Below are positions 33,096 through 41,211 of a stretch of DNA of 64,000 nt, in pieces; position 1 is the first letter of the stretch, and every line of letters begins with the position of its first letter. The position numbers and the translations under genes are program-made. The stretch comes from Gordonia sp. ABSL11-1 (lineage in GTDB: Bacteria > Actinomycetota > Actinomycetes > Mycobacteriales > Mycobacteriaceae). The stretch lies in contig NZ_JASXSI010000009.1 of assembly GCF_030315685.1 (NCBI RefSeq), forward strand, positions 119,900 through 183,899, in the 5' to 3' direction. The notes under the pieces were generated by a model that was not told where the DNA came from, did not search any database, and saw only the letters and a program-made list of their open reading frames with translations.

Positions 33096-34406
33096 GTGAG
33101 CGATACAGATGCCGTGGGTCCGGTCCCCGGCGCGGGACGGGTGCGACAGAACGAGATCTACACGCAGGGCGTCCACGGGCGCCGCCCACGGGTCCCGACC
33201 GACCACGCCGAACTCGAGCGGCGTGCGCGGCGGGCGATGTCGACGCGCGCGTGGGCCTACATCGCCGGTGGCGCGGGCGAAGGCTCGACGATGACCGCGA
33301 ACCGTGCTGCCCTCGACCGGTGGGCGATCGTGCCACGTGTGTTGCGTGATGTGTCGTCGCGGTCGCTTGACATCGAGCTGTTCGGCAGGCGCCTTCCCGC
33401 GCCGGTACTGTTCTCGCCGGTGGGTGCAGGCGCACTGGCCGCTCCGGAGGCCGACGTCCACATCGGCCATGCGGCGGCCGAACTGGGCGTGCCCTACATC
33501 TTCTCGAATCAGGGCAGTGCGCCGATGGAGACGGTCGCGGCCGAGATGGACGGCGTCCGCGCCGGCGCACCACGCTGGTTCCAGCTCTACTGGTCGACCG
33601 ACGACGATCTCGTCGACAGCCTGCTCGGACGGGCGGAGGCGATGGGCGCCGACGCCGTGGCCGTCACGCTCGACACCACGATGCTCGGTTGGCGCCCACA
33701 GGATCTCAACATCGGCTCGCTGCCCTTCGCGCGCGGCGAGGGGATCGATCAGTACACGTCGGATCCGAGGTTCCGGGACATCGTCGCCGACCGCGTGAGG
33801 GCGGCCGCGGCGGGGGAGCGGCCGGAGATCTCGCTCGGCGCGATCAAGACGCTGTTCTCGATCGCCCGCAACGCGCCGGGATCCCTGCTGAAGAATCTGA
33901 CGGCGCCCGAACCGCGGGTCGCGGTGCAGACATTCCTCGACATCTACTCACGTCCATCGCTGAACTGGGATGACGTCGCGGGGCTGCGCGAGCGCACGTC
34001 GCTGCCGATCGTGCTGAAGGGGGTGCTGCACCCCGACGACGCCCGACGGGCAGTCGATGTCGGCGTGGACGGCATCATCGTGTCCAACCACGGCGGACGG
34101 CAGATCGACGGAGCGATCGGGTCGATCGATGCCCTGGCGGCGATCGCACCTGCGGTCGACGGCCGGATCAAGGTTCTCGTCGACTCCGGGATCCACACGG
34201 GCGCTGACGTCTTCAAGGCGATCGCACTCGGAGCCGATGCCGCCTGCATCGGCCGTCCGCACATGTACGGTCTGGCCCTCGCCGGTGCCGACGGTGCGCG
34301 CGACGTCGTCGCCAACATCATCGCCGAGCTCGACCTGACACTCGGACTGGCCGGGTGCACGTCGGTCACAGAAGTCAATCGTGATGCGCTGAAATTGATT
34401 TCGTAG
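33096..34406 (+). CDS. FMN-dependent alpha-hydroxy-acid oxidase (lactate 2-monooxygenase-like)
   Basis: A 436-residue TIM-barrel flavoenzyme of the lactate oxidase/monooxygenase family. Visible are AWAYIAGGAGEGSTM near the N-terminus, LFSPVGAGALAAPEAD, FQLYWSTDDDL, the substrate-binding SNHGGRQIDGA (His and Arg of the active site) and VLVDSGIHTGADVFKAIALGADAACIGRP. The length, with an insertion in the middle (the RGEGIDQYTSDPRF stretch and beyond), is closer to lactate 2-monooxygenase than to short lactate dehydrogenases. GTG 33096 is preferred for the GGAG eight bases upstream; GTG 33087 is possible. It is monocistronic. Confidence 0.85.
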   Translation: MSDTDAVGPVPGAGRVRQNEIYTQGVHGRRPRVPTDHAELERRARRAMSTRAWAYIAGGAGEGSTMTANRAALDRWAIVPRVLRDVSSRSLDIELFGRRLPAPVLFSPVGAGALAAPEADVHIGHAAAELGVPYIFSNQGSAPMETVAAEMDGVRAGAPRWFQLYWSTDDDLVDSLLGRAEAMGADAVAVTLDTTMLGWRPQDLNIGSLPFARGEGIDQYTSDPRFRDIVADRVRAAAAGERPEISLGAIKTLFSIARNAPGSLLKNLTAPEPRVAVQTFLDIYSRPSLNWDDVAGLRERTSLPIVLKGVLHPDDARRAVDVGVDGIIVSNHGGRQIDGAIGSIDALAAIAPAVDGRIKVLVDSGIHTGADVFKAIALGADAACIGRPHMYGLALAGADGARDVVANIIAELDLTLGLAGCTSVTEVNRDALKLIS

Positions 34407-34440
34407 TACGAAGACGCGATATTCGCGTGCACGTACTACG
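34402..34440. terminator. 39-bp compound palindrome between convergent genes
   Basis: Outer arms CGTAGTACG/CGTACTACG (34402-34410, 34432-34440) and inner arms ACGCGA/TCGCGT around a 3-base loop form one long hairpin with a 3-base internal mismatch. It overlaps the stop of the upstream gene and ends 9 bases before the stop of the convergent DUF2236 gene, so it is a likely two-way terminator. Confidence 0.65.
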
Positions 34441-34449
34441 TAATCGTGG

Positions 34450-35382
34450 TCACACCAGCGGGCGACCGGTCCGGATTCGCCAGCGCACGTCCCACAGCAA
34501 CACGTTGAACGGGAACTCGCGCAACGGTTTCGGCAGCCGATCGGTGATCGCCTTGGCCAGCTTGTTGTGGGCGTCGAACACCCTGCGCTGCCACGGCGTG
34601 AACTCCAGGCCCATCTTGTCCCGGAAGTTCTGCGGCAGGAATCCGATGGTCAGCAGTTCGAACCACCACCCGAAGACGATGCTGAACCAGCGCGGCAGGA
34701 ACTCGGCGCGGACGATCGACATCAGATGATCGCGGATCACCGGGTCGATCTCGAAGGTCTCCACGGTCTCGTTCCAGTAGACCTCGAAGTCGGCGCGCGT
34801 CGCGGGCCACATCTCGCGCGGGACCTGCAGCGTCGTACCGAGCACCGCACCATTCTGGTACGCCTCCTCGGTGATGTCGGCCGGATCGCCGTAGATGAGC
34901 TGCATGTCCTCCCATCCCTTGTACAGGCAGGCGGCCACCCACAGCTGCAGCTTCGGGTCGAAGGCGTTGTACTTGACCGGGCTGTCGGCGGTCGAGCGGA
35001 CCTTCGCGTGTGCCGAGCCCACGGCCTTGCGGTACAGCCGACGATCGCGCGGGCTGCCCATCGAGGCGACGGCCAGATAGCTGAGAGTGGTCCGCGTCCG
35101 CTTGATGGGGTGCTTGAACAGGTTCCCGCTGTCGACGCGGCTCTCGTACACGCCGTATCCGACGGCGGGCATCGCGAGCTGCATGATCACGTTGGCCGGG
35201 CCGGCCAGGGCGGAGATGCCTTTCATCTCGTTCTGGCGGGTCGGCAATGCGTCGAGTTCGCCGCGGGTCATCCGCGTGATGGGTGGCAGGTACTCGGTGT
35301 CCGGTTCGGTCGCCGCGAACGCGGCCGGCAGTTCGACGTCGGTCTCGATCGGCTCGCTCATGATCGGTTCGGTACTCACCAT
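34450..35382 (-). CDS. oxygenase MpaB family / DUF2236 protein
   Basis: A 310-residue protein of the DUF2236 (MpaB-type) family, to which latex-clearing proteins and fungal MpaB belong. Those are haem-dependent oxygenases acting on isoprenoid chains. Family-typical parts are LAGPANVIMQLAMPAVGYGVYES (with conserved helix residues), HPIKRTRTTLSYLAVASMG and KVRSTADSPVKYNAFDPKLQLWVAACLYKGWE. No signal peptide is seen, so it is cytoplasmic. The ATG at 35382 has GGGGG upstream. A TetR-type repressor is encoded divergently and probably controls it. The substrate is not known for this bacterial group. Confidence 0.8.
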   Translation of the reverse strand: MVSTEPIMSEPIETDVELPAAFAATEPDTEYLPPITRMTRGELDALPTRQNEMKGISALAGPANVIMQLAMPAVGYGVYESRVDSGNLFKHPIKRTRTTLSYLAVASMGSPRDRRLYRKAVGSAHAKVRSTADSPVKYNAFDPKLQLWVAACLYKGWEDMQLIYGDPADITEEAYQNGAVLGTTLQVPREMWPATRADFEVYWNETVETFEIDPVIRDHLMSIVRAEFLPRWFSIVFGWWFELLTIGFLPQNFRDKMGLEFTPWQRRVFDAHNKLAKAITDRLPKPLREFPFNVLLWDVRWRIRTGRPLV

Positions 35383-35436
35383 GGCCCCCTGACTTCGGCG
35401 TCGTCATATTCTGACAACAAACGTTTTCTCTTTCAT

Positions 35437-35446
35437 TCAACGTTGA
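35437..35446. promoter_or_regulatory. 10-bp palindrome between DUF2236 gene and tetR, candidate operator
   Basis: TCAACGTTGA is a perfect palindrome in the middle of the 91-base divergent region; a TTGACA-like element overlaps its right half. It is a plausible binding site for the adjacent TetR protein. Confidence 0.35.
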
Positions 35447-35473
35447 CAAGGTTGCTGGTGTCAAGATGGACAC

Positions 35474-36154
35474 GTGGTGAACGCATCCCGGACAACTCCG
35501 ACCACGGGTCCCGCCGCCGGTGGCAGCTCGACCGAGAGCCTGCGTGCCTACGGCGGTGAGGACGGCGACAGCCGGGTCGCACGTCGTCGGGCCACTCTCG
35601 TCGACGCGGCGCTCGAGCTCCTCGGCGCCTCCGACGGCGGATCCGTGACCGTGCGGGGTGTGTGCCGGGAAGCCGGCCTGACCACGCGCTACTTCTACGA
35701 GAGCTTCGATTCCATCGAGGCGCTCGTCGTGGCAGCGTTCGACGAGGTGACCGCCGAGATCTCGGCTGATGCCCTCCAGGCCTTCGCGGCCGCCGACGAG
35801 GTCGAGGACCGGGTCACCGGAGCCATCGCGGCGATCGTGCGGATCATCGACGAGGATCGTCGCAAGGGGCGGCTGCTGTTCTCCCAGGCGCTGCTGAGTC
35901 CGACGATCGCCGCCAAGCGGATGGAGTCGACGGAGTTGTTCGCCGCGCTGACGCTGCAGTCGGCGTCCGGCGTGCTCGAGGTGCGCTCGGCGCAGCACGC
36001 GCTCGCGGCCGCACATTTCCAGGTCGGCGGGCTCGCCCGGGTGCTCGCGGCGTGGCTCGACGGCCACCTCGACATCGACCGCGAGGGGGTCGTCGACGTC
36101 GCTGTCGGCCTCATGATGGCGATCGCCGACGGGGTCGACCGCTTCGGCGGCTGA
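35474..36154 (+). CDS. TetR-family transcriptional regulator
   Basis: A 226-residue regulator whose N-terminal helix-turn-helix spans about residues 36-80. It reads ARRRATLVDAALELLGASDGGSVTVRGVCREAGLTTRYFYESF, with the usual recognition-helix ending RYFYESF. The rest is helical and ligand-binding. It is divergent from the DUF2236 oxygenase gene, the expected target. The start is GTG 35474, one of two adjacent GTG codons. No operon partner follows within 45 bases on this strand except another TetR gene that belongs to the next cluster. Confidence 0.85.
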   Translation: MVNASRTTPTTGPAAGGSSTESLRAYGGEDGDSRVARRRATLVDAALELLGASDGGSVTVRGVCREAGLTTRYFYESFDSIEALVVAAFDEVTAEISADALQAFAAADEVEDRVTGAIAAIVRIIDEDRRKGRLLFSQALLSPTIAAKRMESTELFAALTLQSASGVLEVRSAQHALAAAHFQVGGLARVLAAWLDGHLDIDREGVVDVAVGLMMAIADGVDRFGG

Positions 36155-36199
36155 GCGCCGCGCGGCGGGTGCGCGACTCTGCGACCGGGCGGTGACGCT

Positions 36200-36871
36200 A
36201 TGTTGGAACCCATGAGCAGCGGGACCGACGAGACGGATGTACGTCCAGATTCTCTCGGTCAATGGCGAGACTACGGCGCGGCGGAACTGCCGGTGCCCCT
36301 GGCTGCAGCCCTCGCGGCCTTCGCCGAACACGGATATCACGGCACGTCGGTCCGGGAGATCGCCGCACGCGCGAACCTGTCGGTGCCGGGCCTCTATCAC
36401 CACTACCCGTCGAAGCAGTCGCTGCTGCAGGGGCTGCTCGAGCGCACGATGACCGACCTGCTCGGCAGGTCCGAGCAGGCGATCGCGGAGGCGGGAGATC
36501 AGCCCGTCGATCAGTTCGATGCCGTGGTCGAGTCCCTGCTGCGATTCCACATGTATCGCCGCGAGCAGGCGTTCGTCGGGTCCACGGAGATCCGCAGCCT
36601 CGACGACTCCTACAAACAGACCTACATCGGGCACCGCGACCGCCAACAGCACATGGTCGACGAGATCGTGTTCGCCGGTGTCGAGGCGGGCGACTTCGCC
36701 ACCCGCTATCCCAAGGACGCCAGCCGCGCTGTCGCGACGATGTGCGTCGGGGTGTCCACCTGGTTCAAGCTCGACGGTGAACTCGGCGCCGACGAACTGA
36801 TCGCCCGCAATCTGCAGATCGCGCGGGAGACCGTCGGCTACCGCGGCGCCGGCCGGGTCACTGCGCACTGA
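36200..36871 (+). CDS. TetR-family regulator of the acyl-CoA dehydrogenase/kinase cluster
   Basis: A 223-residue TetR-type repressor. The helix-turn-helix is ALAAFAEHGYHGTSVREIAARANLSVPGLYHHYPSK, about residues 34-70. The ligand-binding part includes LLRFHMYRREQAFVGSTEIRSLDD, a pattern I associate with regulators of acyl-CoA metabolism. It lies 101 bases before an acyl-CoA dehydrogenase gene on the same strand and most likely controls that cluster. ATG 36212 (MSSGTDE) is an equally good start. A GGTGA sits upstream of 36200. Confidence 0.82.
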   Translation: MLEPMSSGTDETDVRPDSLGQWRDYGAAELPVPLAAALAAFAEHGYHGTSVREIAARANLSVPGLYHHYPSKQSLLQGLLERTMTDLLGRSEQAIAEAGDQPVDQFDAVVESLLRFHMYRREQAFVGSTEIRSLDDSYKQTYIGHRDRQQHMVDEIVFAGVEAGDFATRYPKDASRAVATMCVGVSTWFKLDGELGADELIARNLQIARETVGYRGAGRVTAH

Positions 36872-36972
36872 CGCGTCTCGTCGCCTCCCGTCGACTTGAC
36901 CGTCGACGCCGCAGCTGGCAAGGTTGCGGACGCCGAACGATCGCTCGGTCGGCGCACCGATGAGGAGAAGCG

Positions 36973-38199
36973 ATGCCCGTTGACCTGAGTTACGCCCCCG
37001 ACGTCGTCGACATCGTCGAGAAGACGAACCGGTTCGTCCGCGATCACATTCTGCCGATCGAGAACGAGTATCGCGGCGACATCACCGTCGCGGGTGGCGA
37101 CGATCTCCGCCGGGAGATGAACGCCAAGGCCAAGGCGGAGGGGATCTTCGCCCCGCACGCACCCGTCGAGTTCGGCGGACTCGGCTTGAACATGTCTGAC
37201 CGCGTACCGGTGTTCGCCGCCGCAGGCTATTCGACATTCGGGCCGGTCGCGTTGCACATCGGCGCCCCCGACGAGGGCAACGTGCACATGCTCGCCCACA
37301 TCGCGAGCGACGAGCAGAAGCACAAGTACCTCGCCCCGCTTGCCGCCGGCGACGTCCGGTCGGCGTTCGCGATGACCGAACCATCACCCGGCGCCGGCTC
37401 CGACCCGAATGCGCTGCGGACACTGGCCGTGAAGGTCGACGGTGGATGGAAGATCAACGGCGAGAAGCGCTTCATCACCGGCGCCGACGGCGCGGGCTTC
37501 TTCATCATCATGGCGCGCACGGCTGGCTCACCCGGCGACCGCGGCGGCGCGACGATGTTCCTGGCCCCGGCCGACACCCCTGGCATCTCCGTCGACCGGC
37601 ACATCGTGACGACCGACCGCTCGATGATCGGCGGGCACTGCGAGGTCAGCTTCACCGACGTGTTCGTCCCCGACGAGGACATCCTCGGGGAGGTCGACGA
37701 GGGCTACCGCTATGCGCAGGTGCGTCTCGGCCCGGCACGTATGACCCACGTGATGCGGTGGTTCGGCTCGGCTCAGCGGTGCCACGACGTCGCCGTCGAC
37801 TACGTCTCGCGACGAGAAGGGTTCGGCGGCAGGCTCGGTGACCTCGGCATGATCCAGCAGATGGTCGCCGACAACGAGATCGATCTGGCCGCCAGCATGT
37901 CACTGCTGGTCAAGGCCTGCCACGACCTCGATCAGGGCAGTCACGCCTCCAGCGAGACGTCGATCGCGAAAACGTTTGCGGCCGAGGCCTACACGCGCAT
38001 CGCCGACCGCAGCATCCAGATGTGCGGTGGTCTCGGTGTCTCCGACGACCTCCCCCTGGCGCGGCTGCAACAGGAGCTGCGGCCGTTCCGGATCTACGAC
38101 GGCCCCTCCGAGGTCCACCGCTGGGCGATTGCCCGTCGCGCCATCGGCCGGGCGAAAAAGTCTGCGCACCAAGCGGCGTCGGCGGGATCGAACCGGTGA
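36973..38199 (+). CDS. acyl-CoA dehydrogenase, ACAD10/11-type
   Basis: FAD acyl-CoA dehydrogenase of 408 residues. The central FAD-contact motifs FAMTEPSPGAGSDP and KRFITGADGAGFFIIMART and the C-terminal QMCGGLGVSDDLPLARLQQELRPFRIYDGPSEVHRWAIARR are present. The last motif has YDG where medium-chain enzymes have the catalytic Glu in YEG. The motif set is close to the dehydrogenase half of mammalian ACAD10/11. The overlapping next gene supplies a kinase-like protein equal to the other half. ATG 36973 follows GAGGAGAAG. It probably works on modified acyl-CoAs in the cytoplasm. Confidence 0.88.
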   Translation: MPVDLSYAPDVVDIVEKTNRFVRDHILPIENEYRGDITVAGGDDLRREMNAKAKAEGIFAPHAPVEFGGLGLNMSDRVPVFAAAGYSTFGPVALHIGAPDEGNVHMLAHIASDEQKHKYLAPLAAGDVRSAFAMTEPSPGAGSDPNALRTLAVKVDGGWKINGEKRFITGADGAGFFIIMARTAGSPGDRGGATMFLAPADTPGISVDRHIVTTDRSMIGGHCEVSFTDVFVPDEDILGEVDEGYRYAQVRLGPARMTHVMRWFGSAQRCHDVAVDYVSRREGFGGRLGDLGMIQQMVADNEIDLAASMSLLVKACHDLDQGSHASSETSIAKTFAAEAYTRIADRSIQMCGGLGVSDDLPLARLQQELRPFRIYDGPSEVHRWAIARRAIGRAKKSAHQAASAGSNR

Positions 38200-39224
38200 G
38201 CGGCGGCCACCCGGCGCTCGACGCGGCACTGCTGCGTCGATTCCTGGTCGAGCGCGACGTTCCCGTGGTGGGTGATCTGCGGATCGACCTCATCAGCGGC
38301 GGCAAGTCCAACCTGACCTTCAGTGTCCGTGACGACGAGTCGCACTGGGTCGTGCGGCGTCCGCCGACCAGCGGTCTGACCCCGTCCGCGCACGACATGA
38401 ATCGCGAGTGGGCGGTCACCAGCGCCCTGCAGTCCACCGATGTGCCGGTCGCACCGACCGTCGCGATCGATTCCGACGGGGAGGTGCTCGGAGCGCCGTT
38501 CACCGTCGTCGGCTTCGTCGGCGGTCAGGTCATCCGTACCGCTGACGATCTGAAGACGTTGTCGGACAACGATGTCGAGCGCAACCTCGACGGCCTCGTC
38601 GAGACCCTCGCTCGTCTGCACGAGGTCGATCACGTCGCCGTCGGACTCGGCGAGTTCGGACGGCCGGACGGTTTCGCGGCACGACAGGTGAAACTGTGGG
38701 CCCGGCAATGGGGCCACGTGAAGACCCGCGAGCTCGACGACGTCGACCGGCTCGTCACCGCGCTGTCCGAACGGATCCCCACCGACACCCGCAACACGAT
38801 CGTGCACGGCGACTACCGCGTCGACAACACCATCATCTCCGCCGATGACGCGGGAGTGGTTCGCGCCGTGGTGGACTGGGAGATGTCGACGCTGGGTGAC
38901 CCGCTCACCGACATCGCGCTGATGTGCGTATACCGTCGCCCCGGTTTCGATCGGGTGGTCGGTTTCGAGGCGGCGTGGACCAGCGATCGTTATCCGTCCG
39001 CCGACGAGATCGCGCAGCGCTACGCCACCCGCTCCGGACGCGACCTCGGCGACTGGGACTTCTATCTGGCGCTGGCCAATCTGAAGCTCGGCGTGATCGC
39101 CGAGGGCATCACGCACCGGGCACGTGCGGGCGCGGCGTCCGAGGGCGCCGAGACGGCGGCCGAGGCCACCGCAGAGTTCATCGCGGCAGGGCTGGGACAG
39201 CTCTCCGGGGCCACGAGGGGATAA
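38196..39224 (+). CDS. APH-type phosphotransferase (ACAD10/11 kinase-domain-like)
   Basis: A 342-residue protein with the aminoglycoside-phosphotransferase/choline-kinase fold. The nucleotide-binding GGKSNLTFSV, the catalytic loop IVHGDYRVDNTII (His-Gly-Asp, then Asn) and the metal-binding Asp in VVDWEMSTLGDPLTDIALM are all present, so it should be an active kinase. The GTG start overlaps the stop of the dehydrogenase (GTGA), which implies coupled synthesis. In mammalian ACAD10/11 this domain is fused to the dehydrogenase; in Pseudomonas putida the separate LvaA phosphorylates 4-hydroxyacyl-CoA. The same task is inferred here. Confidence 0.85.
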   Translation: MSGGHPALDAALLRRFLVERDVPVVGDLRIDLISGGKSNLTFSVRDDESHWVVRRPPTSGLTPSAHDMNREWAVTSALQSTDVPVAPTVAIDSDGEVLGAPFTVVGFVGGQVIRTADDLKTLSDNDVERNLDGLVETLARLHEVDHVAVGLGEFGRPDGFAARQVKLWARQWGHVKTRELDDVDRLVTALSERIPTDTRNTIVHGDYRVDNTIISADDAGVVRAVVDWEMSTLGDPLTDIALMCVYRRPGFDRVVGFEAAWTSDRYPSADEIAQRYATRSGRDLGDWDFYLALANLKLGVIAEGITHRARAGAASEGAETAAEATAEFIAAGLGQLSGATRG

Positions 39225-39228
39225 GACG

Positions 39229-39966
39229 ATGTCGGACAACAAGGTTGCACTGGTCACCGGGGCATCGCGCGGAATCGGCGCGGCGATCGCGGAACGATTC
39301 GCCGCCGACGGGTGGGATCTGACGATCAGCTCGCGCGGCCGGGAGGCCCTCGAACAGCGGGCCGGTGAACTCGCCGAACGCGGCGCCGGTCGCGTCGAGG
39401 TGATCCCCGCCGACATGACCGATCCCGATGCAGTCGAGGCGTTGGCGGCCGGCCACGTCGAGGCCTTCGGGCGTACCGACGCACTCGTCATCAACGCAGG
39501 TATGGGGCAGAAGGGTGCTGTCGCCGACCTTCCGGTCCGACGGTTCGACCGGCTGTATCAGGTGAACGTGCGGGCGCCGTACATCCTCCTGCAGAGCCTG
39601 ATCCCGACGCTGCGGTCGACCGCGGAGGCGCACGGGGCCGCCAAGGTCATCGCCGTCGCGTCCATCACGGGTGTGTACCCGGAACCGGAGTTGTCCGCCT
39701 ACGGCGCCACCAAAGCGGCGCTGATCTCGCTGTGCGAGACGTTCAATCTCGAGGAGTCGGTGAACGGCGTGAGCGCGACGACGATCGCGCCCGGCTACGT
39801 CGACACCGACATGTCCGACTGGCTCAAAGACGAGCTCCCCGGGGACGAGATGATCACCGTCGGCGACGTCGCCACCATCGCACACTCGGTGACCCAGCTG
39901 TCGCGATTCGCGGTGCTGCCCAACGTGATCCTGACGCGTCCGGGGAGCAATCTGCATCGGGCGTGA
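39229..39966 (+). CDS. SDR-family oxidoreductase in the ACAD cluster
   Basis: A 245-residue short-chain dehydrogenase. The cofactor motif TGASRGIG is at residues 10-17, INAGMG marks the middle, the catalytic Ser sits in VASITGV, and Tyr and Lys are in YGATK. PGYVDTDMSDW follows. The ATG has GAGGGG upstream and lies 4 bases after the kinase gene, so it is the last member of the tetR-dehydrogenase-kinase-SDR run. It may oxidise or reduce a hydroxy/keto intermediate of the same pathway, which is inference. Confidence 0.85.
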   Translation: MSDNKVALVTGASRGIGAAIAERFAADGWDLTISSRGREALEQRAGELAERGAGRVEVIPADMTDPDAVEALAAGHVEAFGRTDALVINAGMGQKGAVADLPVRRFDRLYQVNVRAPYILLQSLIPTLRSTAEAHGAAKVIAVASITGVYPEPELSAYGATKAALISLCETFNLEESVNGVSATTIAPGYVDTDMSDWLKDELPGDEMITVGDVATIAHSVTQLSRFAVLPNVILTRPGSNLHRA

Positions 39967-39980
39967 GTACGAAGGGCACC

Positions 39981-40673
39981 TCACCGGTACGTCGCGACCC
40001 CACCGTCACGGTCGGCGAGGTGCGCGTGTTCGTTGAACGACACCACCGACACACCGCTGCGTCCGACGATCAGCTTGGACACCGAGGCATTGACCATCGT
40101 GCGGGAGAGGGCGGGCCACCGCTCTGACGGGATGCCCCAGATATGGCCGAGCCACTGGGTGATACTTCCCGCAGACGCGACGACGACCACGGTCTGCCCC
40201 GAACCGGCGAGTGCGGTCGCCCGGTCGGCTGCGGCGAGCACCCGGGCGCTGAAGACCTTGTATGTCTCGCCCCCGGCCTCGTGGTGCTCTCTCGTATCGG
40301 CGATCCACTCGGCCAGTCCGGCGTCGAGCCGTTGCTGGTAGCCGCGCCCGTCGCCGTACTCTTCGGCAGTCGCGGTCCCGACAAGCGCGGGTAGCGCGTA
40401 CTCGTTCCAATCCGGATCGACCTCGGGTGCGGGAGCCGCGTCGAAGGCCGACAGCACGCCCTGCAGGGTCTGGGCCTGACGGGGAAGGTCACCGCTCACC
40501 GCGGCGGTCACCTTGCCGGTGAGCCCGGACAGCAGGACGCCGGTCAGCCGTGCCTGCATGACGCCGGTGTCGGTGAGGCCGCCTGGTCCGTTCGGCGCCG
40601 GGTCGTCGCTGCCGGCGATGCCGTACGCATTCGGGTCGGCCTGTCCGTGCCGGACCAGATAGATCACACCCAT
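39981..40673 (-). CDS. histidine phosphatase family protein
   Basis: A 230-residue phosphatase/mutase-superfamily member. The catalytic phosphohistidine motif LVRHGQ is at residues 6-11 and the second histidine region is VVVASAGSITQWLGHIWG. In that second region the usual Gly-His is replaced by Ala-Gly-Ser, so the general base may be supplied differently. The start ATG 40673 (MGVIYLVRHGQ) is standard; a much longer open frame upstream is antisense to other genes. The substrate is unknown. It is convergent with the SDR gene, 14 bases away. Confidence 0.82.
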   Translation of the reverse strand: MGVIYLVRHGQADPNAYGIAGSDDPAPNGPGGLTDTGVMQARLTGVLLSGLTGKVTAAVSGDLPRQAQTLQGVLSAFDAAPAPEVDPDWNEYALPALVGTATAEEYGDGRGYQQRLDAGLAEWIADTREHHEAGGETYKVFSARVLAAADRATALAGSGQTVVVVASAGSITQWLGHIWGIPSERWPALSRTMVNASVSKLIVGRSGVSVVSFNEHAHLADRDGGVATYR

Positions 40674-40775
40674 GACCCACACCCTATGGCGTGCCGGCGC
40701 CGACCGATGAGTTCGGGACGGCCGTTCGGTCCGTATCCACGGGGAAGCCGAGATCCAGAGCAGGAGTGTCCGACG

Positions 40776-41192
40776 TTGTCGACGATGTTGTTCGTCAATC
40801 TGCCCGTGACAGACGTGGCGAGGTCCCGTGCGTTCTACGCGAGGCTGGGTTTCCGGTTCGACGCCATGTTCTGTGATCAGGGCACGCTGTGCATGGAGGT
40901 CAACGAGTCGACGAAGGTCATGCTGCTCTGCCGCCGACGGTTCGCCGGGTACGCCGCCGGCCCGGTGGCCGAGCCCGACAAGGCGCGCGAGGTGCTGCTG
41001 GCCGTCTCCGCCGAGTCCCGCGCCGACGTCGACCGGCAGGTCGACGCGGCGATACTGGCCGGGGGAACCGAACTCCGGCCCACCGAGGACCTCGGCTTCA
41101 TGTACACGCGCACATTCTGCGATCCCGACGGTCACGGGTGGGAGGTCCTCTTCATGGACCCGGCGTCGATCCCGCAGACGGCCGTCGACTGA
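40776..41192 (+). CDS. VOC-family (glyoxalase/bleomycin-resistance fold) protein
   Basis: A 138-residue protein with two beta-alpha-beta-beta-beta units of the vicinal oxygen chelate fold. The first half has LFVNLPVTDVARSRAFYARLGF and the second half ends FCDPDGHGWEVLFMDP, the standard VOC C-terminal motif. Function of this subgroup is unknown; some bind antibiotics or act as metal-dependent isomerases. TTG 40776 lies 9 bases after CAGGAG and gives MSTMLFVNLP; ATG 40785 is the alternative. It is convergent with sigG, 19 bases away. Confidence 0.78.
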   Translation: MSTMLFVNLPVTDVARSRAFYARLGFRFDAMFCDQGTLCMEVNESTKVMLLCRRRFAGYAAGPVAEPDKAREVLLAVSAESRADVDRQVDAAILAGGTELRPTEDLGFMYTRTFCDPDGHGWEVLFMDPASIPQTAVD

Positions 41193-41211
41193 CCGCCCGC
41201 GGGGCACCGCC

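Noticed and set aside
34436..36868. 810-codon open frame on the minus strand across the DUF2236 and two TetR genes
   Set aside because: Overlaps three well-supported genes and shows no domain.
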